9,586 nt of DNA from NCBI GenBank assembly GCA_021157505.1, contig JAGGWI010000008.1, positions 1-9,586 on the forward strand, written 5' to 3'. This DNA comes from Desulfuromusa sp. (GTDB lineage: Bacteria; Desulfobacterota; Desulfuromonadia; Desulfuromonadales; Geopsychrobacteraceae). A program made the position numbers and the translations under genes. Position 1 is the stretch's first letter; every line of letters starts with the position of its first letter. Positions 1 through 6,442 of this stretch are shown here, one piece after another. Below the pieces are notes generated by a model that saw only the letters and a program-made list of their open reading frames with translations, ran no database searches and was not told the origin of the DNA.

Positions 1-1811
1 GCAATCAACGGAACAATCAGACCATTTTGCGCTGCCAAGCTAACAATAACCGGTGCCATCAGAGTTGATACAACGATATAGTTAGCGGTGGTAGGCAAAC
101 CCATACCAAGGATTAAGCTGATAATTGCAGTAAACAGTAGAATCAACATCAAGTTGCCACCGGAAACAAACTCGACAAATTCGGTCATAACCAGACCGAT
201 ACCGGTCAAGGTAACAGTACCGACAATGATGCCGGCAGCCGCCGTGGCGACACCGATACCAATCATGTTTCGCGCACCAGAAACACTGCCGTGAATCAGA
301 TCGTCAAAACCCTTTTTGAACGAGAAATCTTCAGCCTGTGTTTTACGCAACAGACCTTTGATGGGTCGCTGGGACAGCAGGATCACAATCATCAGCACGG
401 TTGCCCAAAAAGCCGACAGAGCAGGAGACAACCGTTCCACCACCAAGCACCACATCAGCACCACAACTGGCAACAGGAAATAATACCCGGCTTGTGCAGT
501 TCGTCCGAGGTGGGGAAGCTCCTTGATCTCAGTCGTTTGCTCCAGTTCTGGAACTTTACAGGCAACCCAGAGGAGGAATATGTAGGCAACTGCCAGTAGT
601 ACCGAAACGATATAGATAGTTGCATCACCGGCAACCACTTTGATCCAGCCCAAGCCGTAGTAAGTCGAACCAGCGAGTATGATCAGAAATAGGATAGTAA
701 AAACAAACGAGAGCATCCGCTGGGCAAGGGTTTTGGTAATCGTCTTTTTCATCCCTTCCAGACCCATTTTACAGGCTTCGAGGTGGACGATATAAACCAG
801 AGCAATATAGGAGATGATCGCCGGAAGAAAAGCATGCTTGATAACTTCAATATAGGTAATTCCGACATACTCAACCATCAGGAAAGCTGCGGCACCCATA
901 ACCGGTGGCATCAACTGACCATTGGTGGAACAGGCGACTTCAATCGCACCCGCTTTTTCACGCGAGAAACCGACTTTCTTCATCAACGGAATCGTGAATG
1001 TTCCGGTGGTGACGACGTTGGCAATGGAAGAACCGGAAACCAGACCAGTTAAACCGGAAGAGACAACGGCAGCCTTAGCCGGGCCACCTTTTAAGTGCCC
1101 GAGAGCCGCAAAGGCAGTCCGGATAAAATAGTTACCGGCACCTCCCGCTTCAAGCATCGCGCCAAACAGGACAAACATAAAAACCATGCCGGTCGAAACC
1201 CCCAGAGCCACGCCAAAGACCCCTTCGGTTCCCAACCAGTAATGGGACATCCCTTTGACCAGGCTGGCTCCTTTGTGGGCAATAACGTCGGGCATGAGCT
1301 GACCGGCAAAGGTGTAGGTGATGAAGATAACGGCGACAACCATCAATGGTGGACCCAAAGCCCGGCGGGTTGCTTCAAGTAACAAAATCAAACCAACAAC
1401 CGAAACAATCAGATCCATTTGGGTTGGCAGGCCGGGACGATCCGCAAGTGCCGCATAAAAAAAGTACAGATAAGATGCGCAGAAGGCACCGACCAACCCT
1501 AACACCCAATCCTGCACCGGAATATACGTTTTAGGTGATTTTTTGAATGTCGGAAAGGCAGTAAAAGAGAGAAAAACTGCAAAAGCAAGGTGAATTGCCC
1601 GTGCTTCGGTATCATTAATAACAAAGAAATTAAAAATAAACGGCAGCGGCGAAGCATACCAGAGTTGAAATATTGTCCAGATCAGCGGAACCGCAAACAA
1701 AACTTTTTTTGGAAAAGCGCCAGTCGGATTCCGAGCGCCGGATTCCGTCTCAGCAATCATCTCCTGAAGCTCATCGTCCGATTTTATAGTTGTTTCTTTT
1801 AATTCGGTCAT
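1..1811 (-). CDS. TRAP transporter permease, fused 4TM/12TM (TAXI type), 3' end outside window
   Basis: Integral inner-membrane permease of a tripartite ATP-independent periplasmic (TRAP) transporter, taking solute from the binding protein encoded just upstream and moving it inward with an ion gradient. 603 codons are visible from ATG at 1811 and the frame stays open to the window edge, so the C-terminus is missing. The charged N-terminus (about 1-35) is followed by hydrophobic segments near 37-63, 72-88, 101-122, 131-147, 154-172 and 201-222, a small-subunit (DctQ-like) part fused to the large DctM-like part. DctM signatures seen are SGSSIANVVTTGTFTIPLMK (residues 259-278), a STNGQLMPPVMG segment (295-306) and GMGLPTTANYIV (569-580). 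This fits the fused permease family that partners TAXI binding proteins. A modest GAAGGG Shine-Dalgarno lies 8 bases before the ATG. The gene lies 148 bp beyond the binding-protein gene, behind a terminator, so it is probably expressed by read-through. The substrate is not readable. Confidence 0.93.
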   Translation of the reverse strand, partial: MTELKETTIKSDDELQEMIAETESGARNPTGAFPKKVLFAVPLIWTIFQLWYASPLPFIFNFFVINDTEARAIHLAFAVFLSFTAFPTFKKSPKTYIPVQDWVLGLVGAFCASYLYFFYAALADRPGLPTQMDLIVSVVGLILLLEATRRALGPPLMVVAVIFITYTFAGQLMPDVIAHKGASLVKGMSHYWLGTEGVFGVALGVSTGMVFMFVLFGAMLEAGGAGNYFIRTAFAALGHLKGGPAKAAVVSSGLTGLVSGSSIANVVTTGTFTIPLMKKVGFSREKAGAIEVACSTNGQLMPPVMGAAAFLMVEYVGITYIEVIKHAFLPAIISYIALVYIVHLEACKMGLEGMKKTITKTLAQRMLSFVFTILFLIILAGSTYYGLGWIKVVAGDATIYIVSVLLAVAYIFLLWVACKVPELEQTTEIKELPHLGRTAQAGYYFLLPVVVLMWCLVVERLSPALSAFWATVLMIVILLSQRPIKGLLRKTQAEDFSFKKGFDDLIHGSVSGARNMIGIGVATAAAGIIVGTVTLTGIGLVMTEFVEFVSGGNLMLILLFTAIISLILGMGLPTTANYIVVSTLMAPVIVSLAAQNGLIVPLI

Positions 1812-1905
1812 GGCAAAAACCCTTCAGTATGACAAATTGAAATCGATACCGTTCATTAGACAAATTACAAAAGGTAATACACGCAGCAATTAAATATTTG
1901 AGAAG

Positions 1906-1938
1906 AAAAAAAATGCACCGTCAAAAACGGTGCATTTT
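1906..1938 (-). terminator. Intrinsic terminator between binding-protein and permease genes
   Basis: A perfect 11-bp inverted repeat (AAAATGCACCG at 1910-1920 and its complement at 1928-1938) encloses a 7-base loop. On the minus strand the T run complementary to 1906-1913 overlaps the base of the stem and follows its GC-rich part, giving a classical rho-independent terminator. It lies 21 bp past the stop codon of the TAXI gene and about 95 bp before the permease start. Genes of one transporter are normally cotranscribed, so the likely role is partial termination that yields more binding protein than permease. The stem is symmetrical and a T-rich stretch also follows on the plus strand, but no plus-strand gene needs it. 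Confidence 0.88.
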
Positions 1939-1959
1939 CTTCAACAAGTCAGCGCGAGA

Positions 1960-2934
1960 TTACAACCAACCCATCTCTTTGTAATACTTGATAGCACCAT
2001 CATGCAATGGAGCGGAAAGACCATCTTTGATCATTTCAGCTGGCACCAAATGAGCAAATGCCGGATGAAGTTTTTTGAAATCATTAAAGTTATCGAAAAC
2101 TGCTTTGACAACGTTGTAGATGACATCTTCGTCAACGTCAGACGAAGAAACAAAAGTCGCACCTACACCAAAGGTCTTGGTGTCGTCCGGGGTACCACGA
2201 TACATGCCACCAGGGATGATTGCACTACGGTAGTAATCTTTATCTGCAACCAGCTTGTCAATTGCAGGACCGTCAACGGTCACCAGAACAGAATCACAGG
2301 AGGTAGTTGCTTCTTTGATCGAACCACTTGGGTGACCAACGGTAAAGACCATAGCGTCAATCTTATTGTCGCACAGAGCCTTGGATTGCTCAGAAGACTT
2401 CAGCTCAGAGGCGAGTTTGAAATCGTCCATAGTCATACCCACTGCTGCCATGGCAATTTCCATGGTGCCACGCTGGCCGGAACCAGGATTACCGATATTA
2501 ACGCGCTTCCCTTTGAGATCCATAAAGTTTGTGATACCGGAATCTTTACGGGCAACAACAGTGAAGGGCTCAGGGTGAATAGAGAAAACAGCGCGCAGAC
2601 TCTTGTTGGGACCTTGTTTCGCGAATTTGCTGGTGCCGTAATAGGCATGGAACTGCCAATCAGACTGAGCAACGCCCATATCCAGCTCACCAGCTCTGAT
2701 GGTATTCAGGTTATAAATAGAGCCGCCGGTACTTTCGACCGAACAACGGATACCATGCTCTTTTCTGGTTTTGTTAACCAAACGGCAGATTGCGCCACCA
2801 GTAGGATAATAAACACCCGTAACACCACCGGTGCCGATGGTAACAAATTTCTGACTAGCTGCTTCAGCCTGGCCAACAGGAACAACGCTGGCGGCAACAG
2901 CAAAAGCCAACAGGAACATAAACATTTTTTTCAT
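1960..2934 (-). CDS. TAXI-family TRAP transporter solute-binding protein
   Basis: Periplasmic ligand-binding subunit of the TRAP transporter, 324 residues, the usual size for the family. The N-terminus is a typical Sec signal peptide: MKK, a hydrophobic core and an AEA-A type cleavage site near residue 25. The mature protein opens with KFVTIGTGGVTGVYYPTGGA (29-48), the hallmark start of TAXI proteins, followed by VESTGGSIYNLNTIRAGELD (66-85) and GVAQSDW. The central KGKRVNIGNPGSGQRGT (141-157), inter-lobe ligand contact DAMVFTVGHPSG (193-204) and PGGMYRG (241-247) are all family-like. Four cysteines remain after processing (50, 64, 188, 213) and could form disulfides in the periplasm. The start is fixed by a strong AGGAGG ribosome site. 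A sigma-54 promoter lies about 80 bases upstream and a terminator follows. Some characterised TAXI proteins bind glutamate or related organic acids, but the ligand here cannot be assigned. Confidence 0.95.
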   Translation of the reverse strand: MKKMFMFLLAFAVAASVVPVGQAEAASQKFVTIGTGGVTGVYYPTGGAICRLVNKTRKEHGIRCSVESTGGSIYNLNTIRAGELDMGVAQSDWQFHAYYGTSKFAKQGPNKSLRAVFSIHPEPFTVVARKDSGITNFMDLKGKRVNIGNPGSGQRGTMEIAMAAVGMTMDDFKLASELKSSEQSKALCDNKIDAMVFTVGHPSGSIKEATTSCDSVLVTVDGPAIDKLVADKDYYRSAIIPGGMYRGTPDDTKTFGVGATFVSSSDVDEDVIYNVVKAVFDNFNDFKKLHPAFAHLVPAEMIKDGLSAPLHDGAIKYYKEMGWL

Positions 2935-2941
2935 TGGTACT

Positions 2942-2947
2942 CCTCCT
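2942..2947 (-). promoter_or_regulatory. Strong ribosome binding site of the TAXI gene
   Basis: Complement reads AGGAGG, a full anti-16S match, 7 bases before the ATG at 2934. It is the best Shine-Dalgarno in the window, compared with weak sites before the permease and kinase. This fits a binding protein that must outnumber its permease. Confidence 0.85.
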
Positions 2948-3024
2948 CAAGAAAGAATAGTTTCCGTCCACCCTATGTGAACAGGTTTTTAAGCTCATTA
3001 AAAGCTTTACGAGACATCTTTATT

Positions 3025-3040
3025 AGCAAGGAAGATACCA
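3025..3040 (-). promoter_or_regulatory. Sigma-54 (RpoN) promoter of the TAXI/TRAP operon
   Basis: On the minus strand, 3040 to 3025 reads TGGTATCTTCCTTGCT. It matches the sigma-54 consensus TGGCAC(N5)TTGC(A/T), with GG (3039-3038) and GC (3027-3026) separated by exactly 10 bases as required. The predicted start is near 3014, giving an untranslated leader of about 80 bases before the ATG at 2934. The promoter lies between the gene for an NtrC-type activator with an intact GAFTGA loop and the transporter it probably controls. No convincing sigma-70 promoter was seen in this gap. The site is seen directly; its use is inferred. Confidence 0.78.
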
Positions 3041-3127
3041 GTATCGATAAAAAGTTTAAAATGGTCACAAGTCATCAATTTATAATACTGTTTTAAGAGT
3101 CAGGAAAAATCGTCAGCCAAGAACCAC

Positions 3128-3229
3128 TATAACCTGATTGAGGGGAAATCTTGAAAATATAAAAATTCTTGTGATATTTCGAGAAGTTATAAAATATAAC
3201 CAAAGGAGTAGCTATAATCAAAGTTATAG
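3128..3229 (-). promoter_or_regulatory. Candidate enhancer (upstream activator) sites, TATAAC/GTTATA dyads
   Basis: The 299-bp gap between the regulator gene and the TAXI gene holds a hexamer in several copies. They are TATAAC at 3128-3133, GTTATA at 3186-3191, TATAAC at 3195-3200, TATAAT at 3213-3218 and GTTATA at 3223-3228. Copies at 3186-3200 form a perfect palindrome GTTATA-AAA-TATAAC; 3212-3229 form CTATAA-N6-TTATAG. They lie about 115-215 bp upstream of the predicted sigma-54 start, the distance usual for enhancer sites of NtrC-type activators. AT-rich dyads can arise by chance, so binding by the adjacent regulator is inferred. The rest of the gap shows no gene and no terminator after the regulator gene. 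Confidence 0.45.
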
Positions 3230-3233
3230 GTGT

Positions 3234-4646
3234 TCAGCTGGACTCCTGTTTTAATCGCTTACTCAATGCAGGTTGCGAGATTCCCAATAACCTTGCCGCG
3301 ATACTCTGATTTCCAGTAGAACGCTGCATCGCTTCATCAACCAGCAACTGTCCAGCCTGTTGCAAGTTGGGTAAATTGTCCAGGCGAGAAAAAGGATTTT
3401 CTGTCGGGAGAGGTTGCTCAATATGAGAATGGTCACTCAGGCCATCAATCCGCAATAGAAAACTCTTCATCGACAAGGTTTTTCCGTTATGCTGACTTAC
3501 GGCATCGTAGATCATCGCTTCGAGCTCGCGAACATTACCTGGAAAACTGTAGGTCGACAATAAAACCGGCAATTCTTTGGGTGGGGTCGGCTTCTTTTTT
3601 CCCAGTTTAAGCGCTGCTTCAGTGAGAAAATGTTCCAGCAATAATGGCAGATCATCTTTACGCTCCCGCAAGGGGGGAAGATGGACATGGTGTGAATAGA
3701 GGCGATAATAGAGATCGCGGCGAAACTCACCTGCCGCCATCCTGGCATCGAGATCAGCATGAGTCGCAACCACCACCCGGGCACTCATCTGCTTGGGCTG
3801 ATCGCTCCCGAGGGGGTAATATTCGCCGTTCTGCAACAAGCGCAGCAGCTTGACCTGCGAGGCCGAGCTTAAGTCGCCAATTTCATCAAGAAACAGAGTT
3901 CCTTCAGCGGCTTTTTCAATCATCCCTTTGCGCACATTTTCTGCTCCGGTAAAAGCACCGCGCACATGCCCGAACAACGTATCGGCAAAAACATTGTCGT
4001 CCAGTCCGGCAACGTTGACGGTCACCAGTGCTCCACTATTGCCACTCAGGGTGTGAATAGACTGAGCAATCAGCTCTTTGCCAACACCACTTTCACCAGT
4101 AATCAGGATCGGCTGGCTACTCGGAGCAACCGCCTCTAAATATCTAAATCTGGTGTGCATCACCGGACTATCAGTGACAATCGAAGCAAACACTTCAGGG
4201 GCCTCAATCTGATCATGAAAAAAGTGGGTGCGGATGGCACGATTTTCATATTCCAGCTCAACCATTCGGATAGCACGCCGCACCCCATCAACCAGACGCT
4301 CCTCTTCGACAGTTTTGACAAAATAGTCAAACGCCCCGGCACGCATACAGTTAACTGCGGTTTCCAGTTGATTCATACCGCTGAGGATAATAACCCGAAC
4401 CTGCGGGTACTCGGTAACAATCTGCTCCAGCAACTCTTCACCAGAGCGATGGGGCATGGTTAAATCAAGCAGTACCAAGCCAATGTCATTCTGCTCCAGA
4501 ACCGACATCGCCTCCCGGCTATCCTGACATTGCAGCAGGTTAGTGATCCCTCCCGGACCTTCAAGAGCTAAACTCAAACTCCGTAACCAGGGGAGCTCAT
4601 CATCAACCAGCAACACCCCGAAGGGTGGATATAGTTTTTTCTCCAT
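3234..4646 (-). CDS. Sigma-54-dependent two-component response regulator (NtrC type)
   Basis: Cytoplasmic DNA-binding activator of sigma-54 RNA polymerase, 470 residues, three-domain layout. The receiver domain (about 9-125) has the acidic pair D15/D16, phosphoacceptor D61 in VLLDLTMP, S89 in ILSG and K111. The AAA+ domain (about 150-382) has Walker A GESGVGKE (184-191), the sigma-54 contact loop GAFTGA (230-235), Walker B TLFLDEIGDL (250-259), an RRDLYYRL segment (309-316) and FPGNVREL (368-375). The C-terminal Fis-type helix-turn-helix is NQSIAARLLGISQPALSKRL (446-465). All catalytic elements look intact. K111 is followed by Thr, not the usual Pro. The ATG shares its A with the TGA stop of the kinase gene (TGATG), implying translational coupling and a cognate pair. 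The likely target is the sigma-54 promoter at 3025-3040. No clear terminator follows. Confidence 0.95.
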   Translation of the reverse strand: MEKKLYPPFGVLLVDDELPWLRSLSLALEGPGGITNLLQCQDSREAMSVLEQNDIGLVLLDLTMPHRSGEELLEQIVTEYPQVRVIILSGMNQLETAVNCMRAGAFDYFVKTVEEERLVDGVRRAIRMVELEYENRAIRTHFFHDQIEAPEVFASIVTDSPVMHTRFRYLEAVAPSSQPILITGESGVGKELIAQSIHTLSGNSGALVTVNVAGLDDNVFADTLFGHVRGAFTGAENVRKGMIEKAAEGTLFLDEIGDLSSASQVKLLRLLQNGEYYPLGSDQPKQMSARVVVATHADLDARMAAGEFRRDLYYRLYSHHVHLPPLRERKDDLPLLLEHFLTEAALKLGKKKPTPPKELPVLLSTYSFPGNVRELEAMIYDAVSQHNGKTLSMKSFLLRIDGLSDHSHIEQPLPTENPFSRLDNLPNLQQAGQLLVDEAMQRSTGNQSIAARLLGISQPALSKRLKQESS

Positions 4647-6442
4647 CAGTCCTGCTCCTCATCCTTATCCTTATAGATTGGCAACAGCAAGCGAACCAAC
4701 ATCCCCCGGCCAGCCTCGCCTGAGAATTCCAACCGCCCGTGATGATCCTTGACAATCCCATCGGAAACCGAAAGGCCAAGACCGGTGCCACCGGTTTCCC
4801 GTTTGGTGGTAAAAAAGGGATCGGTAATTCGCCGCAGCGTCTCCTCATCCAGACCACAACCTTCATCCTGAACTTCGAGAACCACCATTCCTTCGTCCTG
4901 CAGCTCATAAGTACGTAGTTCAATCGCCTGCTCAACTGAAGTCAATGCCTGACAGGCATTCAAAATCAGATTCACCACAACCTGTTCAATCCGATGGCCA
5001 TTGCCGCGAAATCGGGGCAATTCCGGAGAACAATCAACCCGGAAGTGGCGGGTTGATTGACGCAGTGTATTATCCACCAGCCGCAACGCCGAATGGAGCA
5101 CCTCATTCAAATCAACCATATCATCCAGACCGGAATCATTTCGCCGGGCAAAGTCCTTTAAATCTTCGACAATCCGCTTAATACGATTGGAGCTTTCCAA
5201 CATCTCCTGCAACATTTTCGGGATTTCCTGGCGCATCCGCGAATATTCAAACCAGCCGAGTTTAAAGTCGCCATGTTCCTGATAATGTTTCTCAAGGATC
5301 GGCTCAATGCTCTGGTAGGCTTTACCTAACTGCGGCAAGCTCAGTTGAATCAAACCATTGGGATTATTAATTTCATGCGCTACCCCGGAAACCAGAACCC
5401 CTAAAGAGGTCATCTTGTCAGCATGTAACAGCTGTTTCTGGCGGAGTTGCAACTCTTCGGCAGAACGCATCCGTTCAGCCACCTCACGTTCCAGCTCCTC
5501 GGTCCTTAAGGCCACCTGACGGCGCAAAGTCCGTGACCACAGGGCAAAAGCGATCAGAACTAAAAGTAATGGACCAATCACCAGGGCACCATAACGGATA
5601 ATCTGAGTCCAGGAAATTGGTGCCGGCTGGAGAACTCCAAGCCACCTATCGCGAATTTGACGATATTCTCCCGATTTTTTTAACAGGGCCAGCCCTTCAT
5701 TAAAACGGGCGAGAAGTTCAAGATTCCCTTTTTTAACCGCGAACCCATAATCCTGTGCGACCAGTGGGCGGGCAATCGGATGGATATGATCAAGCTGCGG
5801 ATTACTCAGTAGATATTCACCGGGAAGTTTTGCGACCAGAGCACAATCATGATGCCCCGAAGCCAGCAGGCTCAGTGCGTCAGCCAGAGTCTGGACCATG
5901 AATAAATCAGCTGCAATCTCATTTTCGAGCATGAAATCGTGCATCACACTCCCCTTCATGACGATGACCTCTTTGCCGGTCAGATCATTCACCGTGCGGA
6001 TATCTTCGTTATCGTCACGAATCCAGATGGATTGGTGGACCTTGGCATGGGGGATAGAGAAATCAACTTCGGACTCACGCTCTTTGGTATGTGCCATCCC
6101 CATCAAAATATCGACATCACCGCGTTCGAGAGCCTGACGCATTTCCCCCCAGGAACCAAGCTGGATATTAATTTCCATCCCCATGACACGGGAAATAGCC
6201 TGACTCAACTCAATATTATAGCCAGTCGGCAAGCCATCATGATCAAGATATTCGTAAGGGGGATAATTGTAATCTCCACCAATTCGTACCGGCAAATCAG
6301 GACTCACCGGTTCTTCGGCTAGAGCTGGCACAAGGCAAAGAAGAAGGATCAAGGTACAAGGGACAAGGAGCAAGGACAGGCAAGACCAGAAACCTTGAAC
6401 CTTGAACCTTGAACCTTGAACCTTGAACCTAGAACCGTGCAT
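4646..6442 (-). CDS. Sensor histidine kinase with periplasmic SBP_bac_3-like ligand domain
   Basis: Inner-membrane sensor kinase, 598 residues from the ATG at 6442. Order: repeat-encoded N-terminus and signal peptide (about 1-42, ending VPALA); periplasmic binding-protein fold (about 51-272) with VRIGGDYNYPPYEY, TGYNIELSQAI, GDVDILMGMAHTKERESEVDFS and DYGFAVKKGN, as in amino-acid-binding proteins; membrane helix (about 281-302); coiled linker (303-340); HisKA with HEINNP, phosphoacceptor H356; HATPase with N491/N495 (NLILNACQAL), DEGCGLD (526-532), FFTTK (543-547) and GTGLGL (552-557). The set is complete for autophosphorylation. It overlaps the regulator gene by one base and the asnS end by 14 bases. 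An upstream in-frame ATG at 6472 adds ten residues without a ribosome site; 6442 gives a better signal peptide with a basic n-region, although its Shine-Dalgarno is also weak, so the start is uncertain. The ligand is probably a small amino- or carboxylic acid, by fold only. Confidence 0.92.
   Translation of the reverse strand: MHGSRFKVQGSRFKVQGFWSCLSLLLVPCTLILLLCLVPALAEEPVSPDLPVRIGGDYNYPPYEYLDHDGLPTGYNIELSQAISRVMGMEINIQLGSWGEMRQALERGDVDILMGMAHTKERESEVDFSIPHAKVHQSIWIRDDNEDIRTVNDLTGKEVIVMKGSVMHDFMLENEIAADLFMVQTLADALSLLASGHHDCALVAKLPGEYLLSNPQLDHIHPIARPLVAQDYGFAVKKGNLELLARFNEGLALLKKSGEYRQIRDRWLGVLQPAPISWTQIIRYGALVIGPLLLVLIAFALWSRTLRRQVALRTEELEREVAERMRSAEELQLRQKQLLHADKMTSLGVLVSGVAHEINNPNGLIQLSLPQLGKAYQSIEPILEKHYQEHGDFKLGWFEYSRMRQEIPKMLQEMLESSNRIKRIVEDLKDFARRNDSGLDDMVDLNEVLHSALRLVDNTLRQSTRHFRVDCSPELPRFRGNGHRIEQVVVNLILNACQALTSVEQAIELRTYELQDEGMVVLEVQDEGCGLDEETLRRITDPFFTTKRETGGTGLGLSVSDGIVKDHHGRLEFSGEAGRGMLVRLLLPIYKDKDEEQD
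6336..6377 (-). repeat. Degenerate heptameric CCTTG array inside the kinase signal peptide
   Basis: On the plus strand CAAGG or a one-base variant starts every 7 bases at 6336 (CAAAG), 6343 (GAAGG), 6350, 6357, 6364 and 6371, with two variable bases between. On the coding strand this reads nnCCTTG repeated six times and encodes SLLLVPCTLILLLC (kinase residues 23-36), the hydrophobic core of the signal peptide. Its core is the reverse complement of the core in the neighbouring array at 6391-6437, so the two could pair in RNA. The periodicity is seen directly; a common origin is inferred. Confidence 0.8.
6391..6437 (-). repeat. Tandem heptamer array (AACCTTG)n at the asnS/kinase junction
   Basis: Five perfect copies of AACCTTG start at 6391, 6398, 6405, 6412 and 6419. 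A degenerate copy, AACCTAG, follows at 6426 and a partial unit at 6433. The coding-strand unit is GGTTCAA. The TAG stop of asnS (6431-6429) falls inside the degenerate copy, and the last codons of asnS are also repeat-like. In the kinase frame three units make 21 bases, so the array encodes HGSRFKVQGSRFKVQG (residues 2-17 or so from the 6442 start). Such heptamers are prone to slipped-strand length change. No spacers or palindromic units are present, so it is not a CRISPR. Confidence 0.95.

Noticed and set aside
291..1534. Several plus-strand open frames over the permease
   Set aside because: The minus strand codes continuously for a TRAP permease with family motifs. The plus frames are rich in His, Gln and Asn, as expected of antisense translation of a hydrophobic protein.
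1812..1905. Separate promoter for the permease
   Set aside because: The best candidate (TTGCTG with a TAATTT box 16 bases on) is weak in both boxes, and no sigma-54 GG-N10-GC match was found here.
2991..3007. Small hairpin (AAGCT / AGCTT) in the TAXI leader
   Set aside because: The stem is only 5 bp with no T run or conserved riboswitch-like structure, and is likely chance.
3073..3085. IHF binding site between the dyads and the sigma-54 promoter
   Set aside because: ATCAA-N4-TAA matches the consensus only with two core mismatches in AT-rich DNA, too weak to annotate although the position would be sensible.
1930..3096. Long plus-strand open frame (388 codons) opposite the TAXI gene
   Set aside because: It lies antisense to a gene with a signal peptide, TAXI motifs, a strong ribosome site and a promoter. 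Its translation shows no recognisable domain and it crosses the sigma-54 promoter region.
6391..6437. CRISPR array
   Set aside because: The units are 7 bp with no spacers; it is a simple tandem repeat.
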